A stretch of 64,000 nt of DNA from Xestospongia muta (taxonomy: Eukaryota > Porifera > Demospongiae > Haplosclerida > Petrosiidae). Location: the NCBI GenBank assembly GCA_963693285.1, contig OY848919.1, forward strand, positions 5,362,136-5,426,135, in the 5' to 3' direction. The notes under the pieces are model-generated. The model searched no databases and was not told where the DNA came from. It saw nothing but the letters and a program-made list of their open reading frames with translations. The translations under genes were made by a program, and so were the position numbers. Positions 44,564 to 58,681 of the stretch are shown here, piece after piece (position 1 is the stretch's first letter; the number at the start of each line of letters is the position of its first letter).

Positions 44564-47500
44564 ATGTTACAGATAGTCTTTTATCTTTCGGCAATTCTCT
44601 TTTCTTGCTTAATGCCATGTAACGGAAATAATGAAATCTTTCCAGTTAATTCATCTTTTGATTTAGAGCAATACCTGTGTAACACAATATGGTCCTCTCA
44701 ATACCTTGTGTTCTTGTTAAACAGTTCCGTTAACTTCACCATTTCACCTGGTGAATTCTGTCAAGTGGCAACTCAACAAAGAAGCATAATTGAAATACGC
44801 AGTGATTCTTCTACAGAATCAGCAAATATAACATGTGTTCATAATGATACATTTTCAGACATTATCACAGTCAAGACGAGGTCTAGTTTTCTTCAACTCT
44901 CAAGTGACTTTTAAACATTTGGTGATTAAGAATTGTGGTACTTATCTCACTACTATACAAGATACTGCAATCACTGACTACCTCAATAGTTCATCTCTGT
45001 ATTACACTTCATCTCATGCTGCTGCCTTAGTCTTTGTTTATTGTCAGGTCAATATAACTCAAGTTAACATCTACTACTCATATCTGTTTGCTATGATTGG
45101 TGTAAATCTGAATGATTCTAGTATCAGTGAAGTTGATATATCTTATTCAAGTCTTAGTACTAACCTATATCATCATACTGAACACAAAAGAAGGACAATT
45201 GGTTGTGGTGCTCTTCTGCATTTCTTTGATCATCAACTAATGATGTATCCTACATATGTTACTGTCAATTATGCACATTTTAAAAATAACTTTGATTTGC
45301 ATGAAGGATATCTCTATATGACTGAGTTCTCTAATAATTACTTGAATATTGTTAATGCTGCTGGTCTGACTGTACTTTATACTCAACAAACATATTTTGC
45401 CAGTGTTACTATTAACAATACAGAATTTACATCTAATGTGGGAAGTTATAATTCACCAGGTGGTCAGCTTGTTCTTCATTACACCAGTTCCCTTAATACA
45501 AGCACAATTGTTGATAACTCTCTATTTTCTGATAATGCTAATGGTCCTAAGTCATTTTTACATGGAGCAGCTCTTGCTTTATATTGGATTAAAGTAACAG
45601 ATTTATCTACGACTCAACCCCAATTATTGTTAATTCAAAATACAAATTTTTATAATCATACAGGTGACGGCCATAATTATTTACCTACAGGTGCTGTATA
45701 TTGCGGTGTAGCTGAACTAGATAAGACTGTTACTACAGAAATTCATTTTAAAAACTGCAGCTTTCAAAATAACTTAGCGCAGAAGACTGGAGCTTGTCTT
45801 TTTATGTCTGTCTTTGATAATGTTATAAAGTTTGCAAAGATCTCCATTCTTCTTGAAGACATTTATGCCAGGAATAACTCTCAAAAGTTAACATTTAAAT
45901 CTGTGTCAACTGTAGGAATCTTCTCTTTTAGTAACGTAGCAAATGTATCTATAACTGGAACATCAACCTTCACTAATAACTATGGATCTGTAATTGATGC
46001 TCTCAACTCCAATGTTTATCTCTCTAAATATGCCAATGTGACTTTTAGCACCAATGTCGGATCCAGAGGTGCTGCTATTAAATTACTAGGTAATGGATAT
46101 CTTTATTTTATTGGAGGAGCTGTGGTTAACTTTACTAATAATGGAGCTCACGAATTTGGTGGAGCAATATATGCAAGTTCTGGTATAAAAAATAGCTTAT
46201 TACTAAAAGAAGAATGTATCATACAATTAATTAATATCACAAAAGAAATGAATATTTCTTTTACAGAAAATGTAGCTATCAATGCTGGTAATTCAATATA
46301 TGCCTATCCACTCTTTTCATGTCGAGTCAAGCAAAAACCTTCTAACAATGCAGAAGTGCTAGAATTTTACAAAAGCCATTTTCATTTCATTGGAAACAAG
46401 AAAGTGAATAAACGGCACAATATATCAACTTCAGCTTCAAAACTAACTTTGTGTTATCCTAATGGTACACGCAGTAATCACATCAAATCAATTAACATCT
46501 ATCCAGGTCAGAGGAAGAAGATCTACATGGCATCTATTGATGCTCTAAACAGAAGTGTCTATTCAACTGTTTCAGTTACCATTGCTGAAAACAGCCACAG
46601 TTTAGTATTATATAACAACCAAGAACAAATACTTAATGAAGGTAATAAATGCACCTCATTTGAAGTTCAAATAAATAGAATAGGAAGTAAAATCTCTAAA
46701 GGAATGTTAGTATTTTCTCTACCTAGTTTCCCAGCTGCTTTAGTTGTCAATTTTACATTGTTACAATGTCCTTTAGGTTTTGTTTGGCAAAATGGAACAC
46801 ACCAATGTGGGTGCTCATCAGCTTTTTATAACAACAATTTTAAATTGGTTTATGGCTATAAGGCTGATTGTGACATCGATTATCTGTCAATAGTTAGACC
46901 TGGTATATCTGCTAATGCATGGGCTGGTTATATGAATACATCCACAGGCTTTGGTGTTTGGTGTGTTGCAGTTATCAATCTGGTATATATATTTCAAAGT
47001 ATCATACTTGTGAAACTCATGACTCACTGTGTTTACATCATCGTGTAGGTCCACTGTGTGGTAGTTGTAATAGGCTTAAAGAAGATCAAAAACTAAGTGT
47101 GGTATTTGGTTCTACAGAATGTAGACAATGTAGTAACTGGTGGTTGTGGACAATAGTCCTCTATGCAATAACTGGTCCTCTCCTTATTTACCTGTTATTT
47201 GCCCTCAGAATTACATTAACAACTGGTACATTCAATGGAATTATATTCTATGCTCAGACTGCTAATGTGGGGATAATAGATATGTTGAGTGTTTACAATG
47301 GGAACAATGGAGTTTTGAAAAATATTTTAATTACTTTACTTTCGTTTTTAAATCTTGGACTTGGATTTCCTCTATGTTTGTATGATGGAATGACTGAGTT
47401 ATGGAAAGCTGGCCTCAATTTACTGTTCCCACTTTATTTACTGACAATAGTTGTTGTCCTCATTATCTTCAGCCGTTTTTCTCTAAGACTTTCCAATAGA

Positions 47501-48328
47501 ATAGCTGACTCATCAGTTTAAGTACTAGTTACTGTTGTACACCTCTCCTTTGGACGACTATTAGGTGCAATTATCAACACCTTTACACCAGCTAAAGTCT
47601 TTACTTCTGAGCAGATACATCATGTATGGTATTGGGATGGGTCTGTTGAATATGGTAGTAAAGGACATATTACTCTCATGATAATCACGTCATTGGTAGT
47701 ATTACCTCTTCTCTTATCATACGTTCTCCTTCTCCTTTTTGCTAAATCTCTCAGACATTGGACATGTGCCAATGAATACACAAGACCAATAGTTGAAGCT
47801 ATCCATGCTCCATATAAGAATGATAAGCAGTACTGGTTTGTAGCTCGCCTCTTACTTCTTATTATGATGTATCTACTGTACAGTATTGAACCTTATCAAC
47901 ACACCATTTATATTGCTATTGCCTCAATATTGGTCTTCTTCATATTTGGTCAAGCTATGTTTAGACCTTATAAGAGTAAATTTGTTAACATGTTAGACTG
48001 TTGGCTCCTTTTCAATCTTGTCTACATATACTTTACAATACAGCATTTAGAAATAACAGTTTATAGTATATTAGCTATCTTCCTGTTCTTTATGACCTTT
48101 TTTGTTGTACTGGTCTGTCATTTGCTGTTCATTACAGGACAATTAAAGAGAATAGAAAGAAAAGTCAATGTCATTTGCTCAAAAATCTATCAATATTTGT
48201 TGCATTTTAATCATAACAATCACTACCATGGTAACCAAAGATCTCATCGTTTACCATTACAAGATGCTAATGATTCCTTTTATAACTCATGTGATAACTT
48301 CAGAGAACCAATGTTGGACTCAAACTAA
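44564..48328 (+). pseudogene. A/B mosaic receptor-like gene, broken (ectodomain switch)
   Basis: The signal peptide and first part of the ectodomain are type A. From about 45100 (GGTGTAAATCTGAATGATTC) the sequence follows type B to the tail DANDSFYNSC-FREPMLDSN. Lesions: a one-base insertion near 44850, which moves the frame; a deletion of about 35 bases with frame change near 46965 in the Cys-rich module; and CAA to TAA at 47519-47521 in the SSVQVL helix. The long open part 44835-47048 covers most of the B ectodomain, and 47678-48328 the end of the membrane region. B ectodomain features such as GNGYLYFIGGAVVNFTNNGA and GGAIYASSG show the beta-helix repeats well. Few lesions point to recent inactivation. 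Confidence 0.88.
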
Positions 48329-48787
48329 AGCACACAAAATTTTTTGTTAATATACAATGACCAGTGCCTTGCACTCTAGTTGATTCTATTGTATTTTTTG
48401 TTATTGTAATTATTAATAATGTTGTGTGTAATTACATAATAAAAATCCAATTTGGTTGTCTTATACATGTTTTACTGTTATTGACATTAATTTTTATAAG
48501 TTGTTTAGTCATATAATATACTTATATTAGTGTCATCAAGGGATACAGATAACTACATCAAATTGTTAATACAATATTAATGTTGAGTAGGTGACTATAC
48601 ATTATCCAATTATGTATATCATTTGCTATTTATTAAGATTAATTTTTTATTAAGAGTCAGTAAGGAAGCATGGAGAATTTAATTTAGACATAACTTCCGC
48701 TTATGCTCAAAACGTTTTAACTTATTTATTAAAATTTATTTTCAGTTTCAGTAATGAAAGTAGTAAATAGTTATTACTTTGTTATAT
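48329..48787. other. Type B 3' flank
   Basis: The same conserved flank as 13221-13675. No gene. Confidence 0.55.
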
Positions 48788-49680
48788 ACTATCAAACTCA
48801 CATTAACAAATGATACACTTAATGGAATAATTTCTGTACACAAGCTATTGTAAATTGTAGAGGAATAAGTAGATTTGTTGCAGTTATTTACAGGAAATGA
48901 TTTAGCAAAGATCTCCAAATTAACTTTTTCATCATAATGAATGTAGAACTTGGCTATCCTCTGTGCTTTTAGAGAGTTATGGAAACTGGTTTCAGTTTAC
49001 TATTTCAACTCTGTCTCTTGACAATAGTTGTTGTTCACATAATACTCAGTTGTTATCATGTCAGATGTCCAATAGAATAACTCACTTATCAGTCCAAGTA
49101 CTTGTTGCTATCATATTTATCTCCTTTTCAAAATTGTTGCTAGTTGTTATTAATCTCTTTACATAAACTCACATTCACACTGCAAAAACTACTTCCAATG
49201 TTTAGTATTGGGATGGGTCAGTAAAATATGGTGTTGGTTCATATCTCATTTTAATGATCATTACATTAATATAATTGTTATCCCTCTCTTACCACACTTT
49301 GTTCTTTGCTCATCTTTGCTGGACCAATACAGTATACAAGAGTAAATAAATATGTCCAACCTCTACAAGAAGAAAAGAAGTACTGATTTGTAGTTTAATT
49401 TTTTTGCTAGTGAGTAACATGTATTTTTTTATACATACTACAAGTGGTTAATTATTTTATAATGTATGTGATAACAACACCAATAATGACATTATTCTTA
49501 CTTTTACAAGCTTATTATTTAAACTATTCAAGAACAGACTAGTAAGTATACTAGATTACTCAATTATCTTTAGTGTGATCTTTATATGTATGACAAGATG
49601 GTTTTTTCTTATTGATCATCATGATGCAATAATTGAAATAATAATATTCACCACTTACATCATTACAATTTGTTTTTGAC
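48788..49680 (+). pseudogene. Type C relic, membrane domain
   Basis: A fuller version of the relic at 1-600, with the same stops (for example the TAA after INLFT at about 49163). Its 5' part from about 48788 resembles 13676 onward (CACATTAACAAATGATACAC). From 49084 it is nearly identical to the start of the window. Confidence 0.75.
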
Positions 49681-50051
49681 AATTCTGCAGTGTTTTTGGG
49701 TTTTAAAAAAGAAGGTTCCCTTAATACTAGGATTCTTTATTTAATTTACTATATAAAGAAAAGGTCAGTTGTTGATGAACAACAATGTTCTCAAATGCAG
49801 TGATTATTTCTATGGTTCAGTCAAATTACAGAGTCATTTGATAATTCTCTTACTTAAGAAACAAGAGGCAAAGGATTAATTTTCATAAAATTAAAATTAT
49901 TTGCTTTTAGATTATTTACTTGTTTATTTCATTATGTATATTTGTAACTAGTTTTGTAGATACAAAAAGAGTTATATTAAATATAATATATGGGTTTGCA
50001 TAAAACATCCCAAAAACTGGTCCCTGATGTACAAATTAGTGATGTACAAAT

Positions 50052-50120
50052 TTTAGTGATGTCTCTTTCTCTTATAACTATGATTACAATAATTATTCTT
50101 GTATTACTGATACCTACTAA
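50052..50120 (+). pseudogene. 69-base fragment of the type A ectodomain, second copy
   Basis: Same sequence and context as 973-1041, including the flanking local duplication (49835-50285). Confidence 0.75.
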
Positions 50121-50288
50121 TGATAACTCTCTTTCTTAAGGTAACAAGAGGCAAAGCAGTCATTTTTTAGAATATTAACATTATTTGCTCTTAGATTATT
50201 TACTTCATTTCATCATATATATTTGTAACTAGTTTTGTAGATGTCAAGGAAGTTATATCAAATATAATATGCCACCAGATTTGCAATA

Positions 50289-50501
50289 AGGGATCACTTC
50301 TGGGAAAACATTTATGACATGTCGTATGAAAAGGACAAACATTAAAACATCCCAAAAAATGTTTTATATACACACAGCTGCTATATATTCATAACTGTTC
50401 ATAATAACTGCATGCATATATACAAAACTGTTTTGAAAGTGTTTTAACAGTTGTCTTTTCTTATAGAACTTGACACAAATGCTTTGACAGAAGTGGTCCC
50501 T
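50289..50501. mobile_element. 213-base mariner-type MITE, copy 3
   Basis: Same ends as the copy at 1210, flanked by TA at 50287-50288 and 50502-50503. It sits at the equivalent position of the duplicated block, so it was copied with the block, not inserted anew. Bases 50502-51608 are upstream spacer without a gene. Confidence 0.75.
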
Positions 50502-51489
50502 TATTGAAAATCAGGTCACATATGTTTTGCATGATATTGCTTTGGTAGACAATACTGTTTTGAGTGTTACAGCTTTCATTTTTATAATGACAATAGACAT
50601 CATATTAATTTATTGTCCAGCAGAAATTGTTATAAGCCATAGTGATTATATAAACCTTGATATAAATGACTAAAATAACTGTTGGTGTGACAGGAAGATT
50701 TGTGAATTTCCTAATTTGCTTAAGTCACCATATTTATGACCTCAACAATGAGATACTCAATATAAGATATTAATATATAATATATTATATTATACATATA
50801 TATATTAATAGATCTTTGTACACTTGCTACCTGTATAGCATAATTCATATAATAACAAATCACTAATGTGTGAGTTTAATGAATTTTAATGTTCAAATAT
50901 AGTAGTTGGCTTTGGTGTATGTAACAAAAATAAATGAAAGAACTGTTGTATGACAGCAAGATTTGTGAACATCTTAATTTCTCCAAGTTACTATATTTAA
51001 GGAACAAATCACTAGACTGATCCATGTCCAGCCATATTACTATTAATCATTGATGTTTTGGATTTACACAATTGTCCATTACAGCTTGATAATATCAGTT
51101 ATTGATGGACAGGATTGTTTTCATAACATTAATTTCTGTTCATTTTCAATTTTCTTTTTGTTTATTGTAATTTTTGTAATGTAGAGTAGTCATATAGGGT
51201 GTGTATTGTTATATGTGGTTATTAAAAGATCCAAATAAATTTACTTACTCATTTTAATTTTTATTTAGTTATCTACATCACAACCAATTTTTTTTATCAC
51301 AAGTGCTATGCTAATGAACTTTCAGAATTTATTTGCTGCTATTTACTAATCTGAACTGCAGGTATGTATTGTTATGGAGAACTGTATCATAGGAGAGTTA
51401 AGTAACAACGACTACTCATCCATCCAGTAAATAATTTGAATATTAACATAAACTCATTTTCTTCTTAACTCTCTAACATACCAATGAAA

Positions 51490-52080
51490 TGATTTTGTCA
51501 ACAATGTTTTCCTATGATGATTTACCCAAAATATATAATTCTAATAATGACCAGTTTTGATTTATTTATTGTTTATTTTCATAATCGTTTACTATAAAGC
51601 ACTAATAGTATATATAGTAAACAGACAAACTCCAGAAACGATCGAAGCTTAAAGCTATACATTGTCATGTTGCAGATATTTTTTTATGTTTTGCCAATTC
51701 TCTTTTCTTGCTTAATGCCATGTAGCGAAAAGACTAATCGTATCTTTCTTGTTAATTCATCCTCTGATTTAGAGCAGTACGTTACACAGGTACTGCTCTA
51801 AATCAGAGGATGAATTAACTAGAAAGATACGATTAGTCTTTTCGCTACATGGCATTAAGCAAGAAAAGAGAATTGGCAAAACATAAAAAAATATCTGCAA
51901 CATGACAATGTATAGCTTTAAGCTTCGATCGTTTCTGGAGTTTGTCTCTTTACTATATATACTATTAGTGCTTTATAGTAAACGATTATGAAAATAAACA
52001 ATAAATAAATCAAAACTGGTTATTATTAGAATTATACATTTTGGGTAAATCATCATGGGAAAACATTGTTGACAAAATCA
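51490..52080. repeat. Fold-back inverted duplication over promoter and gene start
   Basis: Bases 51781-52080 are the reverse complement of about 300 bases covering the upstream DNA, TATA box, leader and first 40 or so codons, so they pair with about 51490-51780 across a 9-base centre. The gene resumes at 52081, with about six bases lost relative to gene 1. At several positions the inverted arm agrees with gene 1 and not with its own left arm, for example TCTAG against TCTTG near codon 29, and AAAGAGAC against AAACAGAC after the TATA box. Confidence 0.85.
51609..51666 (+). promoter_or_regulatory. TATA box and leader of gene 4
   Basis: TATATATA at 51609-51616 and the AAACGATCGAAGCTTAAAGC block, as in gene 1. 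A second, inverted copy of this promoter lies at about 51895-51965 and would point away from the gene. Confidence 0.6.
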
Positions 52081-55000
52081 TGGTCCTCTCAATACCTTGT
52101 GTTCTTGTTAAACAGTTCCGTTAACTTCACCATTTCACCCCTGAATTATGTCAAGTGGCTACTCAACAAAGAAGCATAATTGAAATACGCAGTGATTCTT
52201 CCACAGAATCAGCAAATATAATATGTGTTCATAATGACACATGGCAGACATTTCCACAGCCAAGACGAGGTCTAGTTTTCTTCAACTCTCAAGTGGCTCT
52301 TAAACATTTGGTGATTAAGAATTGTGGTACATATCTCACTACTATACAAAATACTGCAATCACTGACTATCTCAATAGTTCATCTCTGTATTACATTTCA
52401 TCTCATGCTGCTGCCTTAGTCTTTGTTCATTGTCAGGTCAATATAACTCAAGTTAACATCTACTACTCATATGGGTTTGCTATGATTGGTATAAATTTAT
52501 ATAACTCCACTATTAATAGTGTTAGCATGTCTAATTCATCATATAGTCCTGAAATACACCAAACTAACAACCAGAGTATTGGAAGTGGCTTTCTTCTTCA
52601 TTACATGGATATTAACAATGCTTTTGAACAGGTTGAACAGGTATCTGATATAAATATTAATGATGCCTCTTTCTCATATAACTATGATTACAACATTCAT
52701 TCTTGCATTACTAATACCTACTATAACAAACATTCATCATCTTCTGGTGGTTCCAATCCTATTGTCAATGCAGCTGGACTAACAATATTGTACACACAAC
52801 AGAATACTAGTGGTCAGGTGTCAGTTCATATAACTGAGTCACATTTTCTTTATAATAAAGGTAGTTTTGCAGGTGGTATGTTTATTTTACAATATCACAC
52901 TATTGCTGTCACTAACACAACAATTACCAATACAGTATTCAGTCTTAACACTAACTTTGAGCACTGTCATGGAGCAGCTGTTGTGTTTTATTGGTACTCA
53001 TTACCCGAATCTAAATATGAAAGATTAACACCACTTTATTTTTATAACACATCATTTTTAAAACACGAAGGTATTGACAACTACCCAATAAGCAGTTTGG
53101 ACTATGGAGCTGTCTATATTGGTATTGTCAATCCTGGACTTGTTCATCTTGATATTCTTTTTAGTAGATGTAGATTTTCAGAAAATTTTGTTGTAAATAC
53201 AGGAGCTTGTCTATATGCCACAGTCTATCAATTTGATGACAATACAGGCAATGTCTCTATTACATTGGACAGTACTATTGCAACAAAAAATTCTCAATAT
53301 ATTAGAATCCCATTTGTATCATCAGCAGGTATATTTTATTTCCAAAGAATTGCTAAAGTTGACATTAATGGGACATCTATCTTCAGTAACAATTATGGAT
53401 CAGTTATAAGTTCTAAAGACTCAAATGTCTATCTATCTGGTAATTTAACTTTTAATAATAATTATGCCACCAATGGTCCTGCAATTCTTCTCGTAGGCAA
53501 CTGTCAATTACATTTTATGAGCGAAGTTATAGCCAAGTTTACTAATAATTGGGCTGAGTTAATGGGAGGAGCTATACATGCTAGAGGTGATTGAAAGTGC
53601 GCTATACAAATTGACTCAAATATTGAACAAGTAATGTTCTCAGACAATGAAGCAAGAAGAGCTGGATTATCAATATATGCAGAGCCTATATTCTCATGTT
53701 ATATCAACAACTCAGACTTTCTTAACTCTCCTAATGAAACAATGGAATATTATCAACACTTCAATTTTACCAAAACGAAATCAAAATCTTCTTTGTATCA
53801 GATTTCAACTATTCCACAAACACTAACAGAAGGTAGTGATATACAACCACCTCTACAAATATATCCAGGACAGGAAATTTATTACTGTATTTCAGCTAGA
53901 GATGCTCTTGGTAGAAATGTTTATTCTACCATAGCAATTGATATTATTGTTAGAAAATATTTAAAGTATACTATTCCTAAAGCAAGAAAACTCTGGTTGT
54001 CTTTTGATGATCAAGAACAACTGATACAAGAAGGCAAAAATTGCACAAACATTAGTGTGACTGTTCATAGAAATGATCAATCCAATATTATAATTAATGG
54101 AATGATTGTATTCTCTCTATCCACACAACCAGCAATTTTAACAAAAAGTGTCGAAATAGATCCATGTCCACTGGGATTTGATTTAAATAAGACAACGGGA
54201 GTCTGTGAACTTTCATCTTCATTTGATAACTTGAGAAAACATCATCACTTTACAGTCCCCATTATTGGTAATGTGAGTAGTCAGACAATAACAAGACTTT
54301 TCACATTTATCTCTTGGGCAGGAACAATAGAATATGAGAACAAAACAAAGACACAATTTGGTGTATCTTTATCTTGTCCAATTGGATATTGTGATAGCAA
54401 TCAGACACTACCTTATTTCTACAGTGGTGACTTATCATCTAATCGAAGCTTTAAATTGTCAGATGGTATCACTGACTATCATCCACCATTGTGTTTATAT
54501 CAACGTGAAGGAACATTATGTGGTAGATGTAGTGAGGGATTAAGTGTGGTATTTGGGTCTACAGAATGTCAGCATTGTAGCAATGCTTGGATAGCATCAG
54601 TAAGTATTTATCTAGTCACTGGCCTACTTCTTATTTACCTGTTATATGCTCTTAAACTTACATTAACAAGTGGTACACTGAATGGAATTATTTTCTATGC
54701 TCAGGCTGCTAATTGTGGTTTACTTGACATGTTAAGATATCACTACTTTAAATCTTCACTTGATCGATTGTCAAGATTTGCTATATTTATTATCCATGTT
54801 TTGAATCTTGAGACAGGCCTTCCTAGATGTTTTTACAATGGAATGACAGAGTTATGGAAAGCTTTCCTTACCTTTATGATTCCACTTTATCTTCTAACAA
54901 TAGTCATTGTCCTGATTATCCTCAGTCGTTTTTCACCAAAGCTTTCCAATAGAATAGCTCATTCCTCAGTTCAAGTACTGGTTACTGTTGTACACCTCTC

Positions 55001-55808
55001 TTTCTCAAAACTACTCCTTCAATTGATCAATGTAATGACACCTGCTGTGGTATACACACCCAATGTTGTAAATTATGTTTGGTATTTAGATGGTACTGTC
55101 AAGTATGGAGGATACTCTCATCGTATACTAATGATAGTGACTCTGATAATAGTTCTTGGTCTACTGTTACCATATGTACTTCTACTTCTCTTTGCTAAAC
55201 CACTTAGACCACTAGCATGTACCAATAAATACTTACGACCTCTTCTAGAAGCTATCCATGCTCCTTATAAAGAAGGTAAACAATATTGGTTTACATTACG
55301 TCTTCTGTTACTATGTGCTATGTATGGTGTATATGCCAAATATAGAGCTACTGATCTTTATTCTCTCTTAGTCACAACAAATCTAATGTTGGTAATTTTC
55401 CTTGTCATTCAAGCATATATCAAACCATTTAGAAGTAAATTAATCAATCTTCTTGATAGTGGTTTGGTGATGAATATAACGCTTATTTACCTCACTTATT
55501 GGTATTTTTTTCAGAAGAAGGATCCTTTAATGATAAAAATAATCAGTTTTTCTTCTGTGTTTGTGACATTTGTTACATTAGTGCTGGTCATTGTATATCA
55601 TGTACTCTGGGTTTGCCGAAAGGTTAACATTGTAAAAAGATGGCTTGAAAGAAAATATGAGAAACTTCATCTGTGGTACATGAAAGTCTTATCATTATTT
55701 ACTCATAAAACAACTTACAGACAACCACTATTTACAGATGCCAATGACTCATTTTATGGTTCATGCTCAGAGTTTAGAGAACCTATCCTAGGACACTGCA
55801 GTAATTGA
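51667..55808 (+). pseudogene. Type A gene 4, recently broken
   Basis: The start ATG 51667 and about 38 codons match gene 1, then the inverted insertion interrupts the frame. Coding sequence resumes at 52081 (WSSQYLVFLLNSS). A one-base loss near 52138 (CACCCCTGAATTA against CACCTGGTGAATTA) shifts the frame. The frame then stays open to TGA at 53592-53594, where gene 1 has GGA in ARGDGK. From 53634 to 55808 the remaining ectodomain, Cys-rich module, A-type membrane region and tail DANDSFYGSC-FREPILG are open. Apart from these three lesions it is nearly identical to gene 1. Confidence 0.9.
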
Positions 55809-56402
55809 CTAAAGGAGTTTAAGTGTGTATATAATTAACAAGTTCCTTTTGTGTGTACCTATATATGTACATTTGATTTGTTTTGATTGTATGTATCATA
55901 ATTATGTATAATAATCAGTCATATTTTTGTATGTATAAAACTTGGAAAGGAAATTACCCTTTAAAAAATAACAACAGTTCACTAATAAAAGGTTCTGAAA
56001 TTGACTTTGCCACAACCTAATGATCTAACAGTTATAGGGATTTGCTTCTAATCAAAATATGTATGTATAATGTATGTAATGATATGGTATTATGTTGTAT
56101 ATCTAATTAATGCCATATCATAATGCATAATGATAACATTTTATCACATGTGATTAAAATATCTTACAAAATAGTTAGTTATGTCCATTACAACTATAGA
56201 ATAAACTAGTCCTATGCTTTACAGAATATGTTATATTTGATTATTGTATGCTGTGTTATGAATTGTTATATTTTATTGACGATCCATTAATTCACATGAT
56301 GACAGAGTAGTCTCACTTGTACATTGTTGTTCATTGAACTAATCTTTATTCCAAAATTAATTATATATATATGGACTCCAGTTCTATTAGATTTATAAAC
56401 TT

Positions 56403-56967
56403 CAACTAAATTCCATTCCAATCCTCTATTTGCTCCCCACTCAATCTGCTAACACTTCAACCTCTTTTCTTCACACAAGTTTTGGCTGGACACCATCTAG
56501 CTGACTTTAATCATGCCAACTCTCTCCTTAACTCTATTAATTGGAAAAAAATACTCTCTTTGTCCAACTGTAATGTTTAATGGCTCATTTTCAAAGAGCC
56601 TTCCTTTGGATCATGCATGAATCTTATTATTCTCAGTAAAGTTGTCTACTCATCAAAAAACCCTTCTCTTTTATGGATCAATCATTCCTATTGTAAACAA
56701 GTCCAAACCCCCTCTTCACTGCTGCTAAAAAGTAGTTCTCCTTCTCTGTAGGCTAAATATCATTCCTATCGTAATGAAACTATTGCTTAACTTTTTCTCA
56801 CTCAATTCACTTTCCCATCTTCATAGTTTTTCTGGTCTGCTGTCAAACACATTCACTCTAAACCTGTGTCCATCTACTCTTTTTTTCATAATGGTTCTTC
56901 AGTTACTAAGCCTTCTTCTAAAGCAGATGTTCTAAACCAATAGTAATCTTATATGATTATATATATC
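56403..56967 (+). mobile_element. Decayed LINE fragment, single copy
   Basis: Equivalent of 7040-7600 with the same boundaries. The reading LFLTQFTFPSS, SFWSAVKHIHSK- and KADVLNQ is broken by stops. Bases 55809-56402 are the type A 3' flank with the hairpin block (56080-56130), and 56968-57477 are the shared spacer. No gene in either. Confidence 0.6.
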
Positions 56968-57477
56968 AACTGGGTACATTTACATGTGTAGTTCATATCA
57001 ATTATGAATCAATATATTCTGCTATTTATTGTTTATCCATGCACTATTTAGGGTTGGCATGATATATTATAATATAATTGACTGGTATGTTTTTCTAAAT
57101 GTTAATAAAGTAATTCTCAAGAATCTAGCAATGAATGATTTAGGAAAGGCTAAAACAGTACAGTCAATTTCAAAGCTGATAAGATTTATGTATATGACAA
57201 ATCAGAGCTCTTTCACCCCTTACTTAAGATACTAAGTAGTTAATCAGCATGGTTGCAGGGATCTCATCAAGAGGAATCATTACAACCAAATAATCTGGCT
57301 CTTTATAACCTCAATATTATAACACTAAGATGTGTTCAGATGAATGGCTTATGTAAACTTTCATCTTCATTAAATAACTGTATTGGAAAACGTGGCACAT
57401 TCACTCAACCAATATAAGTAATCAGATTATCACAAGATCAGTAATGACAAAATTTGGGACAGGAATAATTAAACAAA

Positions 57478-58681
57478 CCAAAAGGAGAATTTTGTGTGCC
57501 AATAAGTTGTACTGTTGTATTCTGTATAAGACATTGACCTATTTCGATAGTGGTGACTTCCTGTCAAATGGTATCACTCACTGACTATCATTGGGATACA
57601 GCAAAACCTCTTAGTATTATTCTTAATTTTACAAGCCTACTTTAAACCATTCAAGAATGCTTACTAAGGGAACAATGGAGTTGTGAAAAATATCTTAATT
57701 GTTTTACTTTTGTTTTTAAATCTTGGACTTGGATTTCCTCTATGTTTTTACAATGGAATGACTGATTTATTGAAAGCTGGTCTCAATTTACTGTTTCCAC
57801 TTTATCTCCTGACAATAGTTGTTGTTCTCATTATCTTCGGCCGTATTTCTCTAAGGCTTTCCAATAGACTAGCTGACTCATCAGTTCAAGTACTAGTTAC
57901 TGTTGTACACCTCTCCTTTGGAAGACTATTAGGTGCAATTATCAATACCTTTACACCAGCTAAAGTCTTTACTTCAGAGCAGACATATCATGTATGGTAT
58001 TGGGATGGGTTTGTTGAATATGGTAGTAAAGGACATATTGCTCTCATGATAATCACATCATTGGTAGTATTACCTCTCCTCTTACCCTATGTTCTCCTTC
58101 TCCTCTTTTCTAAAACATGTGCCAATGAATACACAAGACCAATATTTGAAGCTATCCATGCTCCATATAAGAATAATAAGCAGTACTGGTTTGTAGCTCA
58201 CCACTTACTTCTTATTATTATGTATCTACTGTACAGTATTGAACCTTATCAACATACCATTTATATTGTCATTGCCTCAATATTGGTCTTCTTCATATTT
58301 GGTCAAGCTATGTTGAGATCTTATAAGAGTAAATTTACTAACTTGTTAGATTGTTGGCTCCTTTTCAATCTTGTCTACATATACTTTACAATGCAGCATT
58401 TAGAAATAACAGTTTATATTTAATTAGCTATCTTCCTGTTCTTTGTGACCTTTTTTATTGTACTGCTCTATCATTTGCTATTTATTACAGGACAACTAAA
58501 GAGAATAGAAAGAAAAGTCAATGACATTTGGACAAAGTTCTATCAATATATATCGCATTTTAATCATAATAACTACTACCATGGTAACCAAAGATCTCAT
58601 CGTTTACCATTACAAGATGCTAATGATTCCTTTTATAGCTCATGTGATAACTTCAGAGAACCAATGTTGGGCTCAACCTAA
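57478..58681 (+). pseudogene. Fusion relic: type A Cys-rich piece joined to type B membrane region, second copy
   Basis: It has the same joint as at 34406 (CAAGAATGC / TTACTAAGGG at about 57660). The B part is open over 57683-58423 and again 58445-58681 in the same frame, separated by the shared TAA at 58421. A deletion of about 20 bases near 58110 removes the LRHW stretch but keeps the frame (SKTCANEYTRP). It ends DANDSFYSSC-FREPMLGST. It lacks ectodomain, promoter and signal peptide, so a functional product is unlikely. Confidence 0.8.
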
